From Bacteroidaceae bacterium (GTDB lineage: Bacteria > Bacteroidota > Bacteroidia > Bacteroidales > Barnesiellaceae_A), in assembly GCA_017561285.1 (NCBI GenBank), contig JAFZDG010000083.1, forward strand, positions 1 through 7,987: a stretch of 7,987 nucleotides of DNA. Direction: 5' to 3'. The notes below the pieces were generated by a model. That model searched no databases. It saw only the letters and a list, made by a program, of their open reading frames with translations, and was not told the DNA's origin. Of the stretch, positions 1-6,567 are shown one piece after another. Made by a program: the position numbers and the translations under genes. Position 1 is the first letter of the stretch; each line of letters opens with the position of its first letter.

Positions 1-142
1 CCCCACACCTCATCGTGGCAAGCGCAATGAACCATCATACACGCCCTATATGGCTGCTCGTATAGCTCAGATATTGGGTATCACCATCGAGCAAGTCGAT
101 GAAGCTACAACAAACAACACTCGCTCGCTTTTCAATATATAA
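1..142 (+). CDS. TatD-family metal-dependent hydrolase, C-terminal end (5' truncated by window)
   Basis: Reading from base 2, 46 codons end at TAA 140-142. The peptide begins PTPHRGKRNEPSYTPYMAAR and ends TTNNTRSLFNI. This is the characteristic C-terminus of TatD-type hydrolases: the P-H-R-G-K-R-N-E-P metal-site loop, then a helix, then the T-x-x-N-x-x-x-L-F ending. TatD proteins are TIM-barrel, metal-dependent phosphoesterases/DNases of the amidohydrolase superfamily. They act in the cytosol and have been linked to DNA repair and RNA quality control. The catalytic N-terminal histidines and most of the barrel lie outside the window. The next gene starts 4 nt after this stop, so the two are probably co-transcribed. 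The family is clear, but which TatD paralogue this is cannot be decided from the tail. Confidence 0.85.
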   Translation, partial: PTPHRGKRNEPSYTPYMAARIAQILGITIEQVDEATTNNTRSLFNI

Positions 143-146
143 TAGG

Positions 147-737
147 ATGGATTGGAACTTGGCTTTAGAAATATTCGGTACCATTATAGGTCTTATATAC
201 TTGTACTACGAGTATAAAGCACACCCGCTTTTGTGGGTAATGAGTATTATTATGCCTGCCATATCTATAGGTGTCTATTTCAACGCCGGGCTATATGCCG
301 ATATGGGCATCAATATATACTACATATTGGCCGGTATTTATGGTTATCTGGTATGGACATTCAAAAACAAGAAACGCCGTAAAGTAGAGCTACCCATTAC
401 ACACGCCCCACGCCGCACCTATATATACTCCACTGCCATCGCCATATGCCTATTGGCCATCATATACTACATACTACAATACTACACCAATAGCAACGTA
501 CCATTTTGGGATGCACTCACGACTGCGCTCAGCTTCATCGCTATGTGGATGCTTGCGCGCAAATACATAGAGCAATGGATACTATGGATTGTGGTCGATG
601 CACTATCGGTGGGACTATACATCTACAAAGGAATCTATTTCTATGCCGGACTATATGCCTTATATGCCATTATTGCTGTATTCGGCTACATCAACTGGCG
701 CAAAATTATGAAAAATGAACACAATACACCCCTATAA
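147..737 (+). CDS. pnuC: PnuC-family vitamin transporter, probably thiamine (PnuT-like)
   Basis: A 196-aa polytopic inner-membrane protein. Hydrophobic stretches lie at about residues 8-22, 28-45, 56-70, 93-112, 122-137, 143-160 and 166-182. The family hallmark W-x-x-W is present as WILW (residues 144-147) in the segment EQWILWIVVDALSVGLY, followed by a Y/G-rich last helix ending GYINWRK. Members are SWEET-like facilitators of vitamin precursors (nicotinamide riboside, or thiamine for PnuT), with trapping by a downstream kinase. The next gene overlaps by 23 nt and encodes thiamine pyrophosphokinase, so thiamine is the inferred substrate; the protein sequence alone does not prove it. The ATG at 147 is preferred because an in-frame ATG at 99 would add 16 residues overlapping the TatD end without resembling a transporter N-terminus. 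No thiamine riboswitch fits in the 4-nt gap upstream. Confidence 0.88.
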   Translation: MDWNLALEIFGTIIGLIYLYYEYKAHPLLWVMSIIMPAISIGVYFNAGLYADMGINIYYILAGIYGYLVWTFKNKKRRKVELPITHAPRRTYIYSTAIAICLLAIIYYILQYYTNSNVPFWDALTTALSFIAMWMLARKYIEQWILWIVVDALSVGLYIYKGIYFYAGLYALYAIIAVFGYINWRKIMKNEHNTPL

Positions 738-1344
738 ATACCCCTCGACTGTCATTCTGGGCAATGGCGAATACCCGCAGGCTCAACTCCCCTTAGAGAT
801 ACTCGACAACGCCGGCACTATTGTTATTTGCGATGGTGCAGCCAACAGCTATGTTCCCACAGGTAAGCCCTTCGACATCATCATTGGCGATGGCGACTCT
901 ATTGCACAAGAGATACAAGAGCAATACGCTTCGCGCATCGTCATATCTTCGTGTCAAGAGACCAACGACCAAACAAAGGCTGTCAACTACTTGGCTTCGA
1001 AAGGTATAAACGACATAGCCATTATAGGGGCAACCGGTAAACGCGATGACCACACATTGGGCAATATAAGTTTGCTTATCGAGTACTTCAACGAGGGCAT
1101 ATCGGCTCGCATTTATACCGATCATGGCATCTTCATCCCATCGCATGGCGATACAACGCTCATCACACGCCCCGGACAGCAAATCTCCATTTTCAACTTT
1201 GGATGCACTCAACTTTCGGCACAAGGTTTGCAATACCCCATCCGACCGTTCAACAGCTGGTGGCAAGGTACGCTTAACGAAGCTACCGCCGACCGTTGTA
1301 TTATTACGGCCGACGGTACGTTCCTCATTTATGTAGCTTATTGA
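715..1344 (+). CDS. Thiamine pyrophosphokinase
   Basis: A 209-aa cytosolic enzyme predicted to transfer diphosphate from ATP to thiamine, giving thiamine diphosphate and AMP. Family motifs appear in order: CDGAAN (residues 39-44), GDGDS (58-62, the Mg/ATP-binding aspartates D59 and D61), NDQTKA (84-89, equivalent to the TD-x-x-K-A motif), GATGKRDDHTLGN (105-117, equivalent to G-G-R-x-D-H-x-L-x-N) and GTLNEA (185-190, equivalent to the C-terminal G-x-S-N-E thiamine-binding loop). Length is normal for the family. It overlaps the upstream PnuC-type transporter by 23 nt, implying translational coupling and pairing of transport with phosphorylation. Its last 20 nt overlap, antisense, the 3' end of the leftward phage-like gene. 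Bacteroidetes literature calls such genes tnr3-like; Bacillus uses thiN. Confidence 0.92.
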   Translation: MNTIHPYKYPSTVILGNGEYPQAQLPLEILDNAGTIVICDGAANSYVPTGKPFDIIIGDGDSIAQEIQEQYASRIVISSCQETNDQTKAVNYLASKGINDIAIIGATGKRDDHTLGNISLLIEYFNEGISARIYTDHGIFIPSHGDTTLITRPGQQISIFNFGCTQLSAQGLQYPIRPFNSWWQGTLNEATADRCIITADGTFLIYVAY

Positions 1345-3388
1345 GATGCTCTATAATTTTATAAAACTGCTCTAACTCTAAACTCGAAGGCATAGGCTTA
1401 CCATCCCGGAACCTTTTATCCAAATTCCTACCCATATCCGAATTTCGCAGCTCATTGGTTGTGCTATTGCGCAGATAGTCCTCACTGCGGCGCAACATAT
1501 CATATACATCGACTTTACGCTCCTCCTTTACAGGTCCTTGATATTGATCGCGACGTTCGGCCTGCAACGCAATACGCTCTTCATAATCACCTACTTCTCC
1601 ATACGCTTTGCGTCCTGCCTTGTTCAACTCTTTTTCAAACTCTTCATCGCTACTATAAAGCTTAGGCAATCCAAAGTGTCCTGCCGACTCGTGTCGCAAA
1701 ATTGAATTCATATTGGAGGCATTCAAATTGTCACACTGATCAAGCACCACATATATGCGCTCGCCGTTCACAGTCACAGCACCCGATTTTCGGACTACTC
1801 CTTGTTTCAACAAATCGGAGGGAACATCCTTCAAGCTGGGATACACCGTTATAGGTACACCCAAATCGGCAGCCATACCCTGCACCACTTCATTGCGTAT
1901 CTGGTAATACTCATCCGAACCTTTTTTACCACTCACACTGTCCCACTTGTCATTATATTCTTGCATACGATCGGACGGCATCGACCAGCCATCCATACCA
2001 TCTCGTGTAGCACCCTCTTTATCGGCCTCTTTATACGAGCCTTTTACAATATTACGTGCATCGTATTCGCCCTCTATCGCAGCACCTCCTGTCGATGGCG
2101 TGACACGACCTTTTACATACTCTTTATTTCCATCGGTACGAACTTGTTCAGGATTAATTTCACTTATTTTCAATCCCTTGCCATTCGTTTTTCGCATATC
2201 GCTCACATAGTAAATATCATCCTGATTATATCGCCGCTGATGAGTAAATTTAGGCGTGAAGGCTCCGCCCACTGCACCACTTGCCATTCCCGACAATGCT
2301 CCACCCACAGCCGATGATACAATTTTATTCAACTCGGGTGTTTCGTGCGTATAAATACTCTTTTCGGCCTCCATGGCTCCCGACGTAACACCGGCTGTAA
2401 CGCCCGACTTCGCACTCTCTTTGGCTATTTCTCCGGGTAACTTTCGGGCCTCATTTTTCAATACCTGGCGAGTCATTGTATTAAACTCATGCTGTGCCAC
2501 AGGATTCTTCATTATGGCCTTCGTTATATCACCCGACACCTTCTTTTTCAATGCCGGAGAGAATCCCCCGAGGGCTTTTGAGCCAAGCAACACATTCATA
2601 ATGGCATCCGTTGCAACATTTGCCAATGTATAGGCATTTCTATCGCTCTCCGACACCTTCACTCCGGTACTTTTCTCATAATTATCTATATCCATATTGG
2701 CTTGTGCGGCTGTCTTTCCCATATCAAGGGCGGTAAGGCCACCTCCTACCACCACTCCGGTTATCGGACTACCCAATGCACCCGACAACACAGTTGGCAA
2801 TCCCACTCCAAGTACATTCATTCCTATCGAGCCTACTTGTGCCATGCCTTTCTCATCGGGCAATGCACCATACTCTTCACTGATACGCTGCATATCATTT
2901 TCTATCTCCTTTCGTTTGGACTCATCTTTTGTCATATGCTTTTGCAAATTTTTCATCATATACTTCCATGATAGTCCGGTTCGTTTAGCGCCATTTTCTA
3001 TTCCATCATCCAATCGGCTTATCTCATTTTTTCTCTCTGCCTCGGGCTGCTCAGACTTATTGCTCGCCGACGCCTCCACTAATACATCTTTATCTATAAC
3101 TCCTTTATCGTCACTGTAATATAATAAAGTTTGCTCTACATCTTCGGGTTTATACGGTCGCCAATTTTCATCGATGATATATATCTTTGGGGGCTCCAAC
3201 AAATCATCTACACTCAATTTTCCATCGGTACCATAGATAGGCATTTCCAAAATACGCTGCTTGGGTTCAGATGAGGAGGATGCACCGTTTCGTAACGCCC
3301 TTTGTAATTCATCCATTATATTATTTCCACCAAATAGAGCCTCTATCATATCGCTATTTGGTAACAATTCAGATTCAATTCTTTTCAT
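1325..3388 (-). CDS. Large phage-type protein with glycine-rich hydrophobic segments and C-terminal HExxGH zincin domain
   Basis: A 687-aa protein. Residues 1-180 are hydrophilic with a short Ser run (37-40) and a charged helical stretch (140-175). Residues 183-222 and 356-378 are Gly/Ala-rich and hydrophobic with G-x-x-x-G-like spacing, suggesting membrane association. Residues 540-611 form a zincin-like unit: a beta strand GERIYVVLD, then ILRHESAGHFGL with H566, E567 and H571 (bases 1676-1693), then YEERIALQAE with a possible third ligand glutamate near 603-604. HExxGHxGL zincins are known in large polyvalent phage proteins delivered with DNA or processing virion proteins. The ejection role here is inferred. 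A consensus Shine-Dalgarno precedes the ATG, and the upstream 92-aa gene overlaps it by 14 nt. The 3' end overlaps the thiamine kinase gene by 20 nt. A normal extracellular metalloprotease is unlikely because no signal peptide is visible. Confidence 0.8.
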   Translation of the reverse strand: MKRIESELLPNSDMIEALFGGNNIMDELQRALRNGASSSSEPKQRILEMPIYGTDGKLSVDDLLEPPKIYIIDENWRPYKPEDVEQTLLYYSDDKGVIDKDVLVEASASNKSEQPEAERKNEISRLDDGIENGAKRTGLSWKYMMKNLQKHMTKDESKRKEIENDMQRISEEYGALPDEKGMAQVGSIGMNVLGVGLPTVLSGALGSPITGVVVGGGLTALDMGKTAAQANMDIDNYEKSTGVKVSESDRNAYTLANVATDAIMNVLLGSKALGGFSPALKKKVSGDITKAIMKNPVAQHEFNTMTRQVLKNEARKLPGEIAKESAKSGVTAGVTSGAMEAEKSIYTHETPELNKIVSSAVGGALSGMASGAVGGAFTPKFTHQRRYNQDDIYYVSDMRKTNGKGLKISEINPEQVRTDGNKEYVKGRVTPSTGGAAIEGEYDARNIVKGSYKEADKEGATRDGMDGWSMPSDRMQEYNDKWDSVSGKKGSDEYYQIRNEVVQGMAADLGVPITVYPSLKDVPSDLLKQGVVRKSGAVTVNGERIYVVLDQCDNLNASNMNSILRHESAGHFGLPKLYSSDEEFEKELNKAGRKAYGEVGDYEERIALQAERRDQYQGPVKEERKVDVYDMLRRSEDYLRNSTTNELRNSDMGRNLDKRFRDGKPMPSSLELEQFYKIIEHLNKLHK

Positions 3389-3653
3389 TATTCACCTCCT
3401 TTCCTACAATTCGTTTCATCAAGAGTGTCGGCAACATACGCCACACCCTATAACGTTTCATATAACACATTACATCACGCTCATTTCGAGGCATATACCA
3501 CGAATGTAGCATTTTATACAACCACGTTCTATGCTCCACCGGTTGTTCTTTGCGCATACAGCGGCACATCTCTTTTATACAATCTTTCAAGCCGGCACAG
3601 GCATTTGTTGCATTATTGTCTCCGGCAACTTCTTTATTATAACTCATCATCAT
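3375..3653 (-). CDS. Small Cys-rich basic protein of the phage-like leftward unit
   Basis: A 92-aa protein with no recognised family. It starts with three consecutive ATG codons, so the exact start is ambiguous by up to two residues. The N-terminal part is polar and carries four cysteines at 19, 25, 30 and 32 (AGLKDCIKEMCRCMRK region), plus a fifth at 63. The C-terminal half is rich in Arg, Lys, Trp, Tyr and Met (residues 42-85). The spacing could suit a metal site or a small DNA-binding protein, but no named motif fits. Support for it being real is context: it begins 6 nt after the stop of the 182-aa gene, ends with a 14-nt overlap into the zincin gene, and fills an otherwise empty 270-nt gap in the same orientation. 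No signal peptide or membrane segment is evident. Confidence 0.6.
   Translation of the reverse strand: MMMSYNKEVAGDNNATNACAGLKDCIKEMCRCMRKEQPVEHRTWLYKMLHSWYMPRNERDVMCYMKRYRVWRMLPTLLMKRIVGKEVNNEKN
3393..3402 (-). promoter_or_regulatory. Consensus Shine-Dalgarno for the 687-aa gene
   Basis: On the minus strand the sequence reads AAAGGAGGTG followed by AATA and the ATG at 3388-3386. This is a full match to the anti-Shine-Dalgarno of 16S rRNA at ideal spacing. It confirms the start chosen for the zincin gene. No other gene start in the window has such a site, as expected for Bacteroidetes, where leaders are usually AT-rich and lack Shine-Dalgarno sequences. The motif lies within the last codons of the 92-aa gene (Gly-Lys-Glu-Val), so part of the match may reflect coding. 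Confidence 0.7.
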
Positions 3654-3659
3654 ACATTC

Positions 3660-4208
3660 TTATCGAAAGAGGCTATTCATCTTTTTATTTGTCTCTACAT
3701 ACGATTGAGCCATACTTTGCAACGGCGAAAATAGATTATAGATGTTTTTATACTTCTGTTCTTCCAAAGCCCTCTCTCTATTCAACTTATCCATTTCGAG
3801 GTTGAAAACAAAATTACCCAATCGGTTTCGCACATTTTCGTAGCTGTTCAAGGCTCTATCTTTCTGCATCACATCCATCTCGGCCAATTTTCCGGCTACG
3901 CTATCCAACATTTGGTTGTTATTTTTCTGCATAGCGGCCATCGACTCTCCTGTCAAGCCCATCACATTCGAGGTATTGCGCATCGTTTGCAATTGATTGC
4001 CCAGCTGATTTCTCACCTGCTTCAGCATATTCTGCGCCATAGGTGTTTGGAGATAATCTCTATAATAATTTCGGTTAAACAGATTGCTTGCATAATGGGC
4101 CTCCTTGTCATAGTAAGCATTAGCAAGGTTATTGGCTCGCTCGTTATACCTTCTTTGCAAGTTCAAAATGTCGTTATTGAACAGATAATTAAATAAATCT
4201 TTTTCCAT
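3660..4208 (-). CDS. Helical phage virion/DNA-ejection-like protein
   Basis: A 182-aa, almost entirely helical hydrophilic protein rich in Asn, Gln, Met and charged residues, with no cysteine and no signal peptide. Two long amphipathic segments (about residues 10-75 and 95-155) flank a hinge around residues 78-92 (NTSNVMGLTGESMAAMQ). Such helix-hinge-helix proteins with a Gly/Ser-Met turn are common among internal virion or ejection proteins of short-tailed phages (T7 gp14-like). That resemblance is architectural only, so the role is inferred. It is first in a leftward unit with the 92-aa and 687-aa genes. A promoter-like -7 element sits about 37-44 nt upstream of the ATG, inside an inverted repeat shared with the divergent terminase unit. 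No Shine-Dalgarno is visible; the leader is A-rich. Confidence 0.72.
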   Translation of the reverse strand: MEKDLFNYLFNNDILNLQRRYNERANNLANAYYDKEAHYASNLFNRNYYRDYLQTPMAQNMLKQVRNQLGNQLQTMRNTSNVMGLTGESMAAMQKNNNQMLDSVAGKLAEMDVMQKDRALNSYENVRNRLGNFVFNLEMDKLNRERALEEQKYKNIYNLFSPLQSMAQSYVETNKKMNSLFR

Positions 4209-4244
4209 ATTTTTTTCAGTTTATCATTCTATAGCATCACGCCG

Positions 4245-4252
4245 CAAAGTTC
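4245..4252 (-). promoter_or_regulatory. Possible promoter -7 element for the leftward virion-like unit
   Basis: On the minus strand GAACTTTG differs from TAnnTTTG only at the first base. Initiation would fall near 4239, about 30 nt before the ATG at 4208. No -33 match is seen at normal spacing. The call rests on position between the divergent genes and on symmetry with the plus-strand element. Confidence 0.35.
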
Positions 4253-4258
4253 ACACCA

Positions 4259-4267
4259 TAACTTTGC
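4259..4267 (+). promoter_or_regulatory. Promoter -7 element for the 82-aa/terminase unit
   Basis: TAACTTTGC matches the Bacteroidetes sigma-70-type -7 consensus TAnnTTTG exactly. It would place transcription initiation near 4272, giving a leader of roughly 48 nt to the ATG at 4320. No TTTG-like -33 element is seen at the expected 19-21 nt spacing, which weakens the call and would fit an activated or repressed promoter. Confidence 0.5.
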
Positions 4268-4319
4268 ATTGCGATGCGATAAAATGACAAAGCTCTATTT
4301 TACAACATTTAATATAGAT

Positions 4320-4568
4320 ATGGAACAAAATAAAATCATTAACCAAGAGGCAATTATTGCCAAACAGAACGAAGTAATAAACATCTGCTACGACCGTCTG
4401 CTCGAAGTTCTTCGCGAAACGACCAACGAAACTACCATAATGAAATGTATTGAAACCATACGCAAAGATATGTTGGCTATCATTGCTCCGACAGGCAGCA
4501 AACAGAATGCCATAAACGATACTTTTGAGCGAGTAGTAGAAATAGAAAAACAACTCAAGAAATTATAA
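4320..4568 (+). CDS. Small helical protein upstream of large terminase (possible small terminase or packaging accessory)
   Basis: An 82-aa acidic/basic mixed protein predicted to be helical throughout, with a charged C-terminal helix (ERVVEIEKQLKKL) that could oligomerise. It begins at ATG 4320 after an AT-rich leader. An upstream ATG at 4284 and a TTG at 4269 are in frame but would leave almost no leader after the predicted promoter. The stop is 4 nt before the large terminase ATG, so the two are very probably co-transcribed. This is the usual place of a small terminase subunit, which recognises phage DNA and feeds it to the large subunit. The protein is shorter than most small terminases and no helix-turn-helix is obvious by eye. 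The sequence itself is not recognised; the role is by position only. Confidence 0.65.
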   Translation: MEQNKIINQEAIIAKQNEVINICYDRLLEVLRETTNETTIMKCIETIRKDMLAIIAPTGSKQNAINDTFERVVEIEKQLKKL

Positions 4569-4572
4569 CCAT

Positions 4573-6567
4573 ATGGATTGCAACAACACACACCTACAGC
4601 AAATGCTTGCCGAGAACGACCGCCGCCATCGCGCATCGATGGAAGCTTACAACCCGGCAACAGGCTTAGGGTGCTACGGTTCTCGACAAGATGTTACCAT
4701 TGCCGATGCACCCATACCCCTTCAACACATACCTCGACAAATGCTCTCCGATTGCCACTGGGCGGCTCTGCTCGCTCAAGACGGTTCAATCGACACATTT
4801 ATTACCAAGAGACTGCACAAACGCCCTTCTAAGCGTTTGCGCAGCGACATCTGGTCGTTATGGATCAAGGAGCGCATACGCTACGATTTTGAATTTTGGA
4901 CGGCTATGTTTGTCAAGATAAAAGACAAGCTCGGCCCCAACGACATTCCTTTTATTCTCAACAGACCTCAACGCCGATACGTCGCCATGCTCGAACAGCA
5001 ACGTACCGGCAACAAACCCATACGCGTCATCATGCTCAAAGCTCGCCAATGGGGTGGTTCTACCGTCACACAAATATATATGGCGTGGCTCCAGCTCGTA
5101 CACCTACGCAATTGGAACAGCATCATTTGCGCCCATCTCAAAGATGCGGCCGCCAACATTCGTGGTATGTACACCAAATTGCTAAATAACTATCCTGCCT
5201 GGTTGCTAAACAGTTCTGAGCCTCCTCACTTTCAACCGTTCGAGCGCACAAGCAACACCTCCTATATAGCACAACGAGGATGTAAAATTACCATCTGTTC
5301 ATCTGAGTCGCCCGAGTCCGTACGGGGTAGCGATGCTGCTATGGCGCACCTCAGCGAGGCGGCTTTCTGGAGCAACACACCGGCTCACACCCCCGAGAGC
5401 CTCATTCGCTCTATTTATGGCAGTATTGCTCTGCTTCCCTACTCTATGGTGGTCATCGAGAGTACTGCCAATGGTACGGGTGGATACTTTCATCGCGAGT
5501 ACATCAGAGCACGCCGAGGCGAGAGCGACAAAGAGGCTATCTTTGTTCCCTGGTACGAAATCGAAATGTATGCACTTCCCATCGACAACGCCGAGGAGTT
5601 TGCTGCATCGCTCAATAAGTACGAGCGATGGTTATGGGAAAAAGGGGCTACCCTCGAAGCCATTGCTTGGTATCGCACCAAACTGCGTGAGTATGCCCAA
5701 CACACCGATATGATGGCCGAATACCCTTCTGACGAAAACGAAGCCTTTGCCTACTCGGGCGAACGCATCTTTGATCCCGTTGCGGTACAACGACTCAGAT
5801 CCAACTGCTCCCGACCCATTGCGGTTGGCGACATTGCCGGCTCGCAACTTACCGGTCGCTATGCGCTATCCGACATTCATTTTATCGAAGAGCAGCAAGG
5901 TCTCTTGCAAATATGGCAAATGCCCATCCTCGACAAGACTATGCGCAACCGATACATTGTGGCCGTTGACGTAGGTGGTCGCTCGCGTAAAGCCGACTAC
6001 TCGGTCATTGCCGTCTTCGACCGCATTGGTATGCTGACAAGCGATACCGTTGAACTCGTAGCCCAGTGGCGAGGTCACATCGACCACGATTTATTGGCGT
6101 GGAAGGCTGCTCAAATAGCCACTTTCTACAACAAAGCACTGCTTGTTATCGAAAGCAATACCCTTGAGACTTCGTGCGATGATACCCGCTCCACCTACAT
6201 TCTCGACACCATAGCCGACTACTACAACAACCTTTACGCCCGACAAGCCTCGGGCGATGAAATAAACCTTTCCACTCCCACTCGGTGGGGATTTCATATG
6301 AATCGCAGCACCAAATCGACATTGGTCAATACAATGATCAATGCCTTGCGCAACAACCTATACATTGAGCATGATGAATGCGCTTGCCACGAATTTGATG
6401 TTTTCGAGCGAAAGCCCAACGGCAGTTTCGGGGCCCAAGAGGGCGAACACGATGATATACTCATTACCCGTTGCATCGGTTTCTACATTGCACAACAAGA
6501 ACCATTCAACATAGTGCATTACAACCGCAACAATCGCTCTATACCCATCAACGAAGCCTCTTTCTAA
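4573..6567 (+). CDS. Phage terminase large subunit (ATPase-nuclease)
   Basis: A 664-aa DNA-packaging motor protein. The N-terminal ATPase has a deviant Walker A, KARQWGGST (residues 156-164). The lysine precedes the loop and a glycine replaces the usual GK lysine, as in many K-x-R-Q-x-G-x-S-T terminases. A Walker B-like region AAMAHLSEAAFW follows (255-266, catalytic E262), then the coupling motif VVIESTANG (293-301). The C-terminal RNase H-like nuclease has VAVDVGG with D466, a second aspartate D475, VIESNT with E527, and EGEHDD with D627/D628, so the acidic cluster is complete. In a phage the protein cuts concatemeric DNA and pumps it through the portal; no portal or capsid gene is near. 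Residues 1-100 are poorly conserved and not assigned. The frame is intact, with codon use resembling the flanking genes. Confidence 0.93.
   Translation: MDCNNTHLQQMLAENDRRHRASMEAYNPATGLGCYGSRQDVTIADAPIPLQHIPRQMLSDCHWAALLAQDGSIDTFITKRLHKRPSKRLRSDIWSLWIKERIRYDFEFWTAMFVKIKDKLGPNDIPFILNRPQRRYVAMLEQQRTGNKPIRVIMLKARQWGGSTVTQIYMAWLQLVHLRNWNSIICAHLKDAAANIRGMYTKLLNNYPAWLLNSSEPPHFQPFERTSNTSYIAQRGCKITICSSESPESVRGSDAAMAHLSEAAFWSNTPAHTPESLIRSIYGSIALLPYSMVVIESTANGTGGYFHREYIRARRGESDKEAIFVPWYEIEMYALPIDNAEEFAASLNKYERWLWEKGATLEAIAWYRTKLREYAQHTDMMAEYPSDENEAFAYSGERIFDPVAVQRLRSNCSRPIAVGDIAGSQLTGRYALSDIHFIEEQQGLLQIWQMPILDKTMRNRYIVAVDVGGRSRKADYSVIAVFDRIGMLTSDTVELVAQWRGHIDHDLLAWKAAQIATFYNKALLVIESNTLETSCDDTRSTYILDTIADYYNNLYARQASGDEINLSTPTRWGFHMNRSTKSTLVNTMINALRNNLYIEHDECACHEFDVFERKPNGSFGAQEGEHDDILITRCIGFYIAQQEPFNIVHYNRNNRSIPINEASF

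Larger units (their letters stand above)
4244..4267. repeat. Inverted repeat in the divergent promoter region (GCAAAGTT-N8-AACTTTGC)
   Basis: Perfect 8-bp arms, GCAAAGTT at 4244-4251 and AACTTTGC at 4260-4267, are separated by 8 nt (CACACCAT). The repeat lies between the two divergent phage-like units. Each arm contains the TTTG core of a Bacteroidetes -7 element pointing outward, so it may reflect back-to-back promoters, an operator for a dimeric regulator, or both. An 8-nt loop could also form a hairpin, but with no following T-tract a terminator is unlikely. Confidence 0.6.
1325..6567. mobile_element. Phage-derived five-gene module (remnant or domesticated)
   Basis: Between the thiamine operon and the DPS-like ferritin gene lie five genes in two divergent units: three leftward virion/ejection-like genes, and rightward a possible small terminase plus a large terminase. 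The large terminase is unambiguous phage ancestry. The 687-aa zincin protein resembles large multidomain phage proteins. Portal, capsid, protease, tail, lysis, repressor and integrase genes are all absent, and no direct repeat was seen by eye at the two edges. All frames are intact. This could be a decayed prophage, a satellite or a kept packaging module. The boundaries given are simply the outermost gene ends. Confidence 0.55.

Noticed and set aside
1802..2317. Open frame of 171 codons on the + strand inside the zincin gene
   Set aside because: It is antisense to the 687-aa protein, which has domains, a strong ribosome binding site and operon context. The antisense product has no recognisable motif and an odd composition.
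3425..3805. Open frame of 126 codons on the + strand
   Set aside because: It lies antisense across the 92-aa and 182-aa genes. Its product is Tyr/Ser/His-rich without any motif, as expected from a shadow frame.
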